13,515 nucleotides of DNA from JAJPGZ01 sp038229295 (GCA_038229295.1 JBBROO010000061.1:1-13515), one strand, 5' to 3'; shown: positions 6,980 through 12,874, counted from the stretch's first letter. Translations and numbers: made by a program. The notes: a model not told the origin generated them from the letters alone.

Positions 6980-7414
6980 TCAAACCGGCTGCTTGAGGCT
7001 TTCGCACTTCGCTTCGTAGCTCTCGATCAACGCCGCGATTTTAGTTTGGAAAGCATCCTGCGCGGAATAAACAGCTCCGATCGCTTCCGCGAATTCTTTT
7101 TGTTTGAGTTCATCTTCGATCGTTAGGGTCAATCCAGCCAGCGTCTCGATGTTCGCGCGCGAGTGGAATTCCATGTCTTTGAGTTTCGAGAGGACAGCGA
7201 CCGATTTCTCGAGATCGGCGGGGACATGCTCTATCTTCGGAGCTTCGGGCGTCGCCGACGTAGTTTCAGCCGCGTCGTTCTGATTCGCCGCACCAGCTGC
7301 TACCTTTTTCGCGCGACCCTTTTTTGGTTTTGCGCCGGCACCGGACGTCGGTTCGTGGTGTTCTTTTTCCTGCTTAACTTTCTTGTCGTGAGCGACGTTT
7401 CTTGGATCGGACAT
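6980..7414 (-). CDS. Hypothetical protein with Lys/Ala-rich N-terminus and helical C-terminal half
   Basis: I do not recognise this 144-residue product. Residues 1-60 are low-complexity and strongly basic or Ala-rich (KKVKQEKEHHE, KPKKGRAKKVAA) and probably disordered. Residues 65-140 are predicted helical by eye, with heptad-like spacing (LEKSVAVLSKLKDMEF, LTLTIEDELKQKEFAEAIGAVYSAQDAFQTKI). There is no signal peptide or membrane segment. The Lys-rich part suggests nucleic-acid binding, but this is inference from composition alone. It lies 37 bases downstream of the interrupted lipoprotein gene, in the same direction. Confidence 0.6.
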   Translation of the reverse strand: MSDPRNVAHDKKVKQEKEHHEPTSGAGAKPKKGRAKKVAAGAANQNDAAETTSATPEAPKIEHVPADLEKSVAVLSKLKDMEFHSRANIETLAGLTLTIEDELKQKEFAEAIGAVYSAQDAFQTKIAALIESYEAKCESLKQPV

Positions 7415-7451
7415 CGTTACTCATACACCGGATCGCGCATTCCGGCTCTCG

Positions 7452-7979
7452 TTAACGATGGCGGAATTGCTCGGTCACCTGCGCCAGGACGATGCCAAAC
7501 TTTCGGATGGTCGAATGATTCAGCATCGTCGTTCCATCCGGCTGCAGGTACATCCACTGGCTCATTCGCACGTTCTCCAGCGGATTGCCGGGCGAAAGCG
7601 CGAGCGTAAAGCTCCAGTGAAACGTGTTGCCATAAGCCTCGCCGCGCGCCGTTCCGACAATATCGTTCGCGGTGGCTTCGTAATGGTGATTGTCGATCTT
7701 ACGAATTTTCCACGAGCGATGCTGAGACTTAGTCCCGCTCGAAACGATATCCTGTTCGACGTGCAACATCCCGCCTTCCCACTTTCCCGAAGTTTCCGTA
7801 GTCACGCGTCGCATCGGCGCACCGCCGCGGCCTTCCATGACCCCGGACGAGCTGGTGCGCCCGGCGAAGAATTTCGTCGGCTAAAAAATCGGACGTTCGC
7901 GCTCGAACGCCGACGTTTTCATGTTCGCGCAACTCGTTAGCGCGATGGCAGCGCAGAGCGCGCAAAGACGGAGAAACAT
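7452..7979 (-). pseudogene. DUF3833-like lipoprotein gene interrupted by an in-frame TAG
   Basis: Reading from ATG 7979 gives a classic lipoprotein leader (M-F-L-R-L-C-A-L-C-A-A-I-A-L then lipobox T-S-C at residue 17). This continues to R-P-I-F, then TAG at codon 33 (7881-7883), and then in the same frame PTKFFAGRTSSSGVMEGRGGAP and the whole DUF3833-like domain to 7452. That domain includes GKWEGGMLHVEQDIV, WKIRKIDNHHYEATANDIVG, GNTFHWSFTLAL and the end ...STIRKFGIVLAQVTEQF. The frame is the same before and after the stop, so one base substitution explains it. ATG 7838 would make a leaderless fragment without the lipobox. The stop codon follows a T6 run, so a base-call error is possible. TAG ends other genes here (540, 1636, 9519), so general recoding is unlikely. 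It begins 16 bases after the M48 protease stop, probably in one operon. Confidence 0.7.
7691..7700 (-). repeat. AAGATCGACA genome tag
   Basis: Reads K-I-D in the interrupted lipoprotein gene (sense). Followed by AT. Confidence 0.85.
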
Positions 7980-7995
7980 GGGCGCGCCGCTGCGG

Positions 7996-8805
7996 TTACT
8001 GCGGCTGTTTCGCGCGATTATATTCTTCGGTGGCCTTCGGCATCAACGCTTCGAGTTGCTGGATGCGTGTGCCATGCGATGGGTGCGTCGAGAGAAATTC
8101 CGGAGGCTGCGCCGTTCCCGCTTGTTCCATCCGCTTCCAAAAACGAATGCTTTCTTGCGGATCGTAACCAGCGCGCGCCATATAAGTAAGACCGATCGCA
8201 TCCGCTTCCGATTCATGCTGGCGGCCGAACGGCATCAGCACGCCGAATTTTGCGCCAGCGCCCAGCGCACCCATGACCACGCGTTGCTTGTCGTAATCCA
8301 TGTCCGACAAGGACACGGCAATGCCAGTCATCGCGGTCTGCGTCAGGTTTTGCTGGAGCACGCGTTGCGCGCCGTGGCGAGAAGTGGCGTGCGCCATCTC
8401 ATGGCCGAGAACGGTCGCGAGTCCGGCCTCATTCTGCGCCACCGGAATAATACCGCTGTAGACCACGATTTTTCCTCCAGGCAAACAAAACGCGTTCACC
8501 TTGCTGTCCCGAATGAGTGACGCCTTCCAATCGAAACTTTTTCCCGCGCTTCCGGTCGCACCGGCGAGCCGACCGGCCACCCGTTTCACCGTTTCGAAGT
8601 CGGCGCCCGAATCGATCGGCTGCGATTGTGAAAGAACCTGCTGATACGTTTGCAGACCGAGCGCCGATTCCTGCTGCGTCGACATGCCGACGTGACTTTT
8701 GCGGCCCGTCTCGGGATTCACGAATTTTTCCGACGTGAAATATTGATAGGCGAAAAATAAGGCGGCGGCCGCGATGGGAAGCCATTTTATGTGTCTGCGT
8801 TCCAT
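7996..8805 (-). CDS. Membrane-anchored M48-family zinc metalloprotease (LoiP/BepA-like)
   Basis: This 269-residue endopeptidase has the catalytic HEMAH (HExxH) at 135-139 and the third zinc ligand in E198-S-E-A-D. These residues cut proteins in the periplasm in known relatives, which act in outer-membrane quality control. An N-terminal hydrophobic segment (about 8-22) with preceding basic residues should act as an uncleaved anchor or signal. The domain order fits the M48C group without TPR repeats: N-terminal helices, V-Y-S-G-I-I-P, HEMAH, E-S-E-A-D, then the THPSHGTRIQQL end. The flanking genes are the beta-propeller gene (12 bases upstream) and the lipoprotein (16 bases downstream). This suggests one transcript for envelope functions. 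Confidence 0.92.
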   Translation of the reverse strand: MERRHIKWLPIAAAALFFAYQYFTSEKFVNPETGRKSHVGMSTQQESALGLQTYQQVLSQSQPIDSGADFETVKRVAGRLAGATGSAGKSFDWKASLIRDSKVNAFCLPGGKIVVYSGIIPVAQNEAGLATVLGHEMAHATSRHGAQRVLQQNLTQTAMTGIAVSLSDMDYDKQRVVMGALGAGAKFGVLMPFGRQHESEADAIGLTYMARAGYDPQESIRFWKRMEQAGTAQPPEFLSTHPSHGTRIQQLEALMPKATEEYNRAKQPQ

Positions 8806-8817
8806 AAGTTGAATTCG

Positions 8818-9477
8818 TTAGGTCGGCAAAGTAAAGGATACGGTCTCGTTCGCTGCGCGATGATTCGTCCAAAAGTTTGCGCCGTCAAATGTTAATGAGC
8901 GACAGGCGAACGGAACAGCCGCGATGTCTGCAACCGTCGGCGTTTCCGACCGCGGATCGACCCGCGCGATGCGCCAGTCTTCATTCCCCTGCTCTGTCCC
9001 GCGCAGAACATAAATCGATCCATCGACAAAGACGTGTCCGCAGATTTCCGCGCCGATGTCGATCTTGCGCAAAATCTTTCCGTCCGCATCGAGTTTGAGG
9101 ATGCGCTGCTTGTACCATTGGCTCAGATAGAGATGATCGCCGTCGAAGCTGAGATATGAGCCGGTGAAATCCGGACACGCAATCCGATCGGTAAATCCAG
9201 TTCCCGGAATAAATCGGCGAATGAATCGATCATCGTCCGGATCTTCGCCGATGGTGAAGCAAAGACCGTCGCCAATCGAAACTGCCGCCCACGGAATTCC
9301 CGGCGACTCGATCTCTTCAATTACCGTCCACTTCTTCATGTCGATCTTATAGATTCGGCGGAGATCGCGCGAGCCCATCCAGAGTGTCTCGCCATCGCAA
9401 GCTAAAGCTTGCGGTGTTACGGCCGGAGAAGGAAGTCGTCTTCGCTCGCTGATTGCCGGAAGTTCTTGCGTCGTCAC
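8818..9477 (-). CDS. Beta-propeller-like protein of unknown function
   Basis: This 219-residue protein is built from repeated blade-like units: L-A-C-D-G-E-T-L-W-M-G-S then I-Y-K-I-D, L-S-F-D-G-D-H-L-Y-L-S then I-L-K-L-D, V-F-V-D-G-S-I-Y-V-L then I-A-R-V-D, and L-T-F-D-G-A-N-F-W-T-N. Such repeats (DG..L[WY]..., then a hydrophobic-K/R-hydrophobic-D strand) occur in SMP-30/Vgb/NHL-like and glutaminyl-cyclase-like propellers. At four or five blades it is short. No signal peptide is seen, so it is probably cytoplasmic. The start is GTG 9477 with no clear ribosome site, and an upstream alternative cannot be excluded. Two tag copies both encode K-I-D at blade ends. Confidence 0.6.
   Translation of the reverse strand: MTTQELPAISERRRLPSPAVTPQALACDGETLWMGSRDLRRIYKIDMKKWTVIEEIESPGIPWAAVSIGDGLCFTIGEDPDDDRFIRRFIPGTGFTDRIACPDFTGSYLSFDGDHLYLSQWYKQRILKLDADGKILRKIDIGAEICGHVFVDGSIYVLRGTEQGNEDWRIARVDPRSETPTVADIAAVPFACRSLTFDGANFWTNHRAANETVSFTLPT
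9057..9066 (-). repeat. AAGATCGACA genome tag
   Basis: Preceded by GC. Reads K-I-D in the propeller gene (sense). Confidence 0.85.
9339..9348 (-). repeat. AAGATCGACA genome tag
   Basis: Second copy in the propeller gene, again K-I-D, followed by TG. Confidence 0.85.
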
Positions 9478-9518
9478 GACAACAGTGGTTCGAACAGCGG
9501 TCGTTAGGCGTCAGCCCG

Positions 9519-9629
9519 CTATTTTTTCGCCTTCTTCGCGGCCCCCGCTTTGGCGAGCGCGAGACGCTCATGTTTTTTGCGGCGCGAAGCGCGTTTCTTT
9601 ACGTTGTCTCTGCCTTGGCTGTTTCCCAT
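9519..9629 (-). CDS. 36-residue, very basic small protein
   Basis: The ORF reads M-G-N-S-Q-G-R-D-N-V-K-K-R-A-S-R-R-K-K-H then E-R-L-A-L-A-K-A-G and an A-K-K repeat to TAG. It carries about 13 Lys/Arg residues and few acidic ones, as in small ribosome- or nucleic-acid-binding proteins. The opening MGNSQGRDNVKKR looks like a conserved small family that I associate with Verrucomicrobiota, from memory only. No Shine-Dalgarno sequence precedes ATG 9629. An A/T-rich stretch (AAGTTAAAAT) lies directly upstream. It lies 41 bases upstream of the propeller gene in the same direction. Confidence 0.7.
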   Translation of the reverse strand: MGNSQGRDNVKKRASRRKKHERLALAKAGAAKKAKK

Positions 9630-9803
9630 AGGATTTTAACTTAACCTTTCGCGAGCCGTTCCAAATTATTTTCTTTTCATCAGTGGTCAGCAGGTGCCGA
9701 TGATTAGCGCAATGCCGCCAACACGATTATCTTGTTTCATCGACTCGTGTGGACCGGCGGCGCGGCGCCACAACTTCTTAGTTTTCTAATGTAATTTCCG
9801 CTC
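9630..9803. other. Divergent intergenic region between the small basic protein and the MOSC gene
   Basis: These 174 bases must hold the promoters for the small basic gene (minus) and for MOSC (plus). They are A/T-rich at both ends and GC-rich (GGCGCGGCGCC near 9758-9768) in the middle. I could not place -35/-10 boxes with confidence, and neither gene has a Shine-Dalgarno site here. Confidence 0.4.
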
Positions 9804-10589
9804 ATGAGCATCGTCGCAACAGTCGATAGCCTTTGGCGATATCCGGTCAAAAGCATGCGGGGCGAAGAGATGCCGGAGTTGTTCGCCGGCTATGCGGGGA
9901 TTTATGGCGATCGCCTATTTGCATTTGAAAGTTCGGCGGCGCCAAAAGGCTTTCCGTTTTTCACCGGGCGCGACCAACGTCAGATGATTCGTTACCGCGC
10001 GCGTTTCCGGAATCCTGAAAAAGCGGTGCGACCGGTGAACGTGAACGAAGCTGAAAAACACAACGCAAACCCAATTTCAGCGAACGCATCGGAGTTGATG
10101 ATCGATGTCGAAACGCCCGACGGGAAAACGTTCGCGATTACTGATCCAGCTTTGATCGAAAATCTCCGCGCCGGCCTTGATCATAAACACGAGCTCACAT
10201 TGCTTCGTTCGGACAAGGCGATCACCGATGCTTGTCCGTTGTCGATCTTTGCCGTGCAAACGGCGAGAAAGCTCGGCGACGAAACCGGACTCGCCGTCGA
10301 TAAACGGCGCTTCCGCGCAAATGTCTATGTCGATCTAACAACGGCCGACGGTTTCGCCGAAGATAACTTTGTCGGTCGCTCGTTGCGCATAGGATCGAGA
10401 GTCGTCGTCTCGATTCTGAAGCGAGATGCGCGCTGCATGATGATCACGCTCGACCCCGACAATGCGGAAAAGGAACCGGCGATCTTAAAGAAAGTCGCGC
10501 AAGCGCACGAAGGCATGGCCGGCGTTTACGGCGCGGTGCTTGTGGAAGGAATCTTGCGCAAAGGCGATCCGGTCGAGCTGTTAAATTAG
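9804..10589 (+). CDS. MOSC domain-containing protein (molybdenum cofactor sulfurase C-terminal-like)
   Basis: The 261-residue protein has a MOSC N-terminal barrel (V-D-S-L-W-R-Y-P-V-K-S-M-R-G-E near residues 7-21) followed by the MOSC domain. The conserved RDARC ends at C211, the residue that in mARC- and YcbX-like proteins binds Moco or carries sulfur; then come I-T-L-D-P-D and G-V-Y-G-A-V-L-V-E-G. Members move sulfur or reduce N-hydroxylated compounds. Which applies here is unknown. Between the two domains it has TDACPLSI (about 141-148), also usual in this group. ATG 9804 has no Shine-Dalgarno sequence and ends a 174-base intergenic region. The cupin gene follows 11 bases after the stop, likely co-transcribed. 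Confidence 0.85.
   Translation: MSIVATVDSLWRYPVKSMRGEEMPELFAGYAGIYGDRLFAFESSAAPKGFPFFTGRDQRQMIRYRARFRNPEKAVRPVNVNEAEKHNANPISANASELMIDVETPDGKTFAITDPALIENLRAGLDHKHELTLLRSDKAITDACPLSIFAVQTARKLGDETGLAVDKRRFRANVYVDLTTADGFAEDNFVGRSLRIGSRVVVSILKRDARCMMITLDPDNAEKEPAILKKVAQAHEGMAGVYGAVLVEGILRKGDPVELLN
10240..10249 (-). repeat. AAGATCGACA genome tag
   Basis: Antisense in the MOSC gene, read as L-S-I-F. Confidence 0.85.
10328..10336 (-). repeat. Variant tag TTAGATCGACAT
   Basis: The same variant as at 6142 (GTTAGATCGACAT shared by both), inside the MOSC gene, read as V-D-L on the gene strand. Confidence 0.5.
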
Positions 10590-10600
10590 TTAATCCTCAT

Positions 10601-11035
10601 ATGAAAACCGATGACAAGATCGACATCGACGCGGTGGAAGATCACGAAGGGATCCTGACGATTCGTGGCGGCGGCACGCGCCGGGATTGGAACGGCATTC
10701 ATTATAAACAAGGCATGTCCGCCCGAAATGTCGGCACGACAAAATTATCAGCCAACATCGCCACCATTCCGCCGGGTGGCATCGCCGCGGCGCACATTCA
10801 TGTCGGCTTCGAGCTGATCCTTTACATCGTCGAAGGAAAAGTGCGCCACGAATTCGGACCCGGGCTCAAGCAAATCGTGGAGAACGAAGCCGGCGATTTC
10901 ATTTACATCAAACCGGGTGTGCCCCACGAAGTCTTCAACATGAGCGACACCGAACCGGTCGTGGCCTTCGTCGCCCGCTCATCGGCGGAGGAGTGGGATG
11001 ATATTGTTCCATATAACCGGAACGAGCACGCGTGA
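10601..11035 (+). CDS. Single-domain cupin protein
   Basis: This 144-residue cupin has metal-site motif 1 as A-H65-I-H67-V-G-F-E71 (HxH...E) and motif 2 as P-G-V-P-H109-E-V-F-N. A barrel strand pattern runs through it (I-A-A-A-H-I-H, Y-I-V-E-G-K-V-R-H-E-F, A-G-D-F-I-Y-I-K). All four ligands seem intact, so a metal site is likely. Cupins of this size are isomerases, dioxygenases or sugar-binding proteins and the exact role is open. It lies 11 bases downstream of the MOSC gene, with no Shine-Dalgarno sequence of its own. It converges on the second cupin gene across the period-8 repeat. Confidence 0.85.
   Translation: MKTDDKIDIDAVEDHEGILTIRGGGTRRDWNGIHYKQGMSARNVGTTKLSANIATIPPGGIAAAHIHVGFELILYIVEGKVRHEFGPGLKQIVENEAGDFIYIKPGVPHEVFNMSDTEPVVAFVARSSAEEWDDIVPYNRNEHA
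10616..10625 (+). repeat. AAGATCGACA genome tag
   Basis: Reads K-I-D near the N-terminus of the plus-strand cupin (sense). Confidence 0.85.
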
Positions 11036-11044
11036 TGTGTTCCC

Positions 11045-11092
11045 CTCAGCGCCTCAACCGCTCAACTTCTGAACGCCTCAACAACTCAACCT
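11045..11092. repeat. Period-8 tandem repeat, consensus CTCAACNN, six units
   Basis: Six consecutive octamers start at 11045, 11053, 11061, 11069, 11077 and 11085: CTCAGCGC, CTCAACCG, CTCAACTT, CTGAACGC, CTCAACAA, CTCAACCT. The first six bases are held almost perfectly while the last two vary freely. It fills the gap between the convergent cupin genes and covers the last codons of the minus-strand one. Confidence 0.75.
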
Positions 11093-11487
11093 CTTCCGCC
11101 GTATTGTTCATCGCTAACCTTTTCCATCCACTCGACCGGCTTGCCGTTCAGCGCTTCCTGAATGGCGAGATGAGTCATCGCCGTCGTCGGCGCGGCGCCG
11201 TGCCAATGCTTCTCGTTAGGCGCAATCGAGACCACGTCACCCGGTCGAATCTCCTCGATCGGACCGTCCCAACGCTGAACCCGTCCAGCACCCGACGTCA
11301 CGATCAACGTCTGGCCGAGTGGATGTGTATGCCAGGCCGTGCGAGCACCCGGCTCAAACGTCACCCTTGCCCCACGCGCACGCGCCGGCTCGCTTGCTTC
11401 GAACAGATGATCGATTCGGACGCTACCCGTGAACCAATCAGCCGGCCCTTTGTTCGAAGATTGTGAACCAGATCGTTTAATTTCCAT
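11086..11487 (-). CDS. Cupin-domain protein, (R)-mandelonitrile lyase/carboxymuconolactone-decarboxylase-associated type
   Basis: The 133-residue product has W-H53-T-H55-P-L-G-Q59-T-L-I-V-T-S-G-A-G and N-E-K-H94-W-H96-G-A-A-P-T-T-A-M. These are the standard metal-binding signatures of the small cupins related to bacterial hydroxynitrile lyases and to cupins found beside carboxymuconolactone decarboxylases. No such enzyme gene is next to it. I set the start at ATG 11487, preceded by GGAGAG (11491-11496), rather than the GTG at 11523, which lacks a ribosome site. It follows the PhzF gene by 39 bases in the same direction, so an operon is possible. The intergenic gap holds one tag copy. Confidence 0.88.
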   Translation of the reverse strand: MEIKRSGSQSSNKGPADWFTGSVRIDHLFEASEPARARGARVTFEPGARTAWHTHPLGQTLIVTSGAGRVQRWDGPIEEIRPGDVVSIAPNEKHWHGAAPTTAMTHLAIQEALNGKPVEWMEKVSDEQYGGRG

Positions 11488-11490
11488 TTT

Positions 11491-11496
11491 CTCTCC
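11491..11496 (-). promoter_or_regulatory. Shine-Dalgarno site deciding the start of the minus-strand cupin
   Basis: GGAGAG on the minus strand, with its GGAG five bases before ATG 11487. The upstream GTG at 11523 has no such site. Confidence 0.75.
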
Positions 11497-11508
11497 GCTC
11501 GCCACTGC

Positions 11509-11518
11509 AAGATCGACA
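11509..11518 (+). repeat. AAGATCGACA genome tag
   Basis: Preceded by GC, followed by AT. Non-coding, in the 39-base gap between the PhzF stop and the minus-strand cupin start. Confidence 0.85.
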
Positions 11519-11526
11519 ATCACCGA

Positions 11527-12429
11527 TCAGAGCTTCACCGTCCCGCGCAACACTTCGACCGCGTATCCGCCGACTCGGACGTTGCTTATCTTTTCATTCT
11601 CGAGAAATGCGCGCACAAAAATTTCGCTCGGTCTTCCGGCCTCGACTCCCTGACGAATAACAATCTGCTCGTCCGATTTCACCAATCCATGCCGCACCAT
11701 CCAACTGATGGCACAGCCGGCGGCTGATCCGGTCGCCGGATCTTCTCCGCCATAAAAAAACATGCGAGCGCGTACTTCATGTCGATCTTGCGCGCAGATA
11801 AAATAGATAAAGCGCGCGCCGGTTCCTTTCAGGAGTGCGGTCGCCTTGGCGACATCAGGCTGCAAGTTCGCCAAACTTTTTAAATCACGAATCGGCACGA
11901 TGGCGAATGGCAATCCGGTCGAGACAATCTGGCTTGGCCATTCGGAAGCGATCTCGTCGCCATCACTTCCGAGCACACTGGCGACTTTGTCGCGCGGCAA
12001 CGTCGGCCCAAACTCCGGATCGCGCTGACGCATCTCGCCGAAAACATTTCCAGCGACGCGATCGTTGCTGTCGCTGGAGTCGGCGCGGAAATGGATGTCG
12101 ATCTTGCCAACGTTTAAGTCGAGAACGATTTCATCCGCGCCCGAAGACGCAGTGCTCAATAAATACAGAGCGGTCCCGAGCGTGGGATGTCCGGCAAACG
12201 GCAATTCTTCCTGGGCGGTAAAGATGCGGACTCTCGTCCCCTCCTTTGCTTCCACGTCCGGTTCCCGTGGAAAAATGAATGTCGTCTCCGAAAGATTCAT
12301 CTCACGCGCGAGCGCCTGCATTTGCTGATCGCTCAACCCGCGCGCGTCAGGGAAAATCGCGAGCGAATTGCCCGTCAGCGGCGTCTTCGTAAAAACATCG
12401 AGCTGCACAAACTCGTAATTGCGCGACAT
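11527..12429 (-). CDS. PhzF-family isomerase/epimerase
   Basis: This is a 300-residue member of the PhzF family (named for phenazine biosynthesis). It has the diaminopimelate-epimerase fold and catalyses proton shifts or double-bond isomerisation. Family hallmarks are LDVFTKTPLTGNSLAIF at the start, the catalytic-glutamate region NLSETTFIFP, the second-lobe motif FAGHPTLGTA, and the C-terminal GGEDPATGSAAGCAISW. There are no phenazine genes beside it, so the substrate is unknown. The start at ATG 12429 is fixed by a near-perfect Shine-Dalgarno sequence eight bases away. The open frame runs to 12546, but the extra residues do not belong to the family. Two tag copies lie inside the gene, one in each of two phases. 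Confidence 0.93.
   Translation of the reverse strand: MSRNYEFVQLDVFTKTPLTGNSLAIFPDARGLSDQQMQALAREMNLSETTFIFPREPDVEAKEGTRVRIFTAQEELPFAGHPTLGTALYLLSTASSGADEIVLDLNVGKIDIHFRADSSDSNDRVAGNVFGEMRQRDPEFGPTLPRDKVASVLGSDGDEIASEWPSQIVSTGLPFAIVPIRDLKSLANLQPDVAKATALLKGTGARFIYFICAQDRHEVRARMFFYGGEDPATGSAAGCAISWMVRHGLVKSDEQIVIRQGVEAGRPSEIFVRAFLENEKISNVRVGGYAVEVLRGTVKL
11780..11789 (-). repeat. AAGATCGACA genome tag
   Basis: Full GCAAGATCGACATG. Sense in the PhzF gene but in a rare phase, read as Q-D-R-H. Confidence 0.85.
12096..12105 (-). repeat. AAGATCGACA genome tag
   Basis: Preceded by GC. Reads K-I-D in the PhzF gene (sense), a different phase from 11780. Confidence 0.85.
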
Positions 12430-12437
12430 CCTTGGAG

Positions 12438-12445
12438 CCTCCTTT
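12438..12445 (-). promoter_or_regulatory. Strong Shine-Dalgarno site for the PhzF gene
   Basis: AAAGGAGG on the minus strand, eight bases before ATG 12429. It decides the start of this gene over longer reading-frame options and shows that this genome uses anti-SD pairing for at least some genes. Confidence 0.9.
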
Positions 12446-12466
12446 AATCCGTATACTTCCGCACGC

Positions 12467-12476
12467 AAGATCGACA
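12467..12476 (+). repeat. AAGATCGACA genome tag
   Basis: Preceded by GC, followed by AT. Non-coding, 38 bases upstream of the PhzF start codon. Confidence 0.85.
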
Positions 12477-12543
12477 ATGGAGTCGGCGGGCGCCAAGCGA
12501 CATAACGGAAAGTCGGCGACGGTTCGAAAATCGGGAGAAATGC

Positions 12544-12565
12544 CAATCAATCACTCAATCAACTC
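12544..12565. repeat. Short CAAT/CTCAA-type simple repeat
   Basis: CAATCAAT, CACTCAAT and CAACTC follow each other, giving a four- and eight-base period. Composition and period recall the CTCAACNN array at 11045-11092. It lies at the end of the non-coding stretch upstream of the PhzF gene. Confidence 0.4.
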
Positions 12566-12631
12566 CGCATCATAAGCCGCTTACGATGCAGGAATGGCAA
12601 GCGTTCGGTGTGTGGCAGGCGAACAAGCACA

Positions 12632-12778
12632 TCATCCGTCCGCACGCGTCGACGCTGACTTGATATCGACCACGGGCGTACCGTCGAATGTGTCTCGATC
12701 AGCCCGATCCTTACATTTGAACCCAATTCCAATTTGCGCGAGCAACGCCTCGGCCTTGACGTAGCCTTCGCGACAAAT
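12632..12778 (-). pseudogene. Possible gene remnant with a DGTPVVDIK motif
   Basis: Between PhzF and YjbQ one minus-strand frame is open for 48 codons without a plausible start. It follows an in-frame TGA (12779-12781) and reads C-R-E-G-Y-V-K-A-E-A-L-L-A-Q-I-G, then C-K-D-R-A-D-R-D-T-F-D-G-T-P-V-V-D-I-K-S-A-S, then TGA. DGTPVVDIK is a signature of the C-terminal part of TsaA/TrmO-like (YaeB) tRNA methyltransferases. The rest of that family cannot be read in frame, so this would be a decayed 3' fragment. The match rests on one nine-residue motif and could be chance. Confidence 0.25.
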
Positions 12779-12874
12779 TCAGGCAACGCCGCCTTGAACA
12801 TCACACCGCGTCCGTTGAAGTCGAGGCGCTGCGCGCGCAGTAACTCGACTTAACGTCGAAGCATAACTTAGCGT

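Noticed and set aside
7881..7883. TAG as a recoded sense codon in this genome
   Set aside because: TAG also ends genes at 540, 1636 and 9519 in normal positions, so general recoding is unlikely.
7921..8520. A 199-codon plus-strand open frame
   Set aside because: It is antisense to the M48 protease with its HEMAH motif; composition is Arg/His-heavy.
9687..9740. A 17-codon minus-strand peptide upstream of the small basic gene
   Set aside because: It has no ribosome site, no attenuator-like pairing downstream and no biased composition; ORFs this short are common by chance.
499..12476. CRISPR or a dispersed mobile repeat as the source of the repeated 10-mer
   Set aside because: Copies are only 10-14 bases, irregularly spaced, in both orientations and without shared flanks, inverted repeats or nearby cas or transposase genes.
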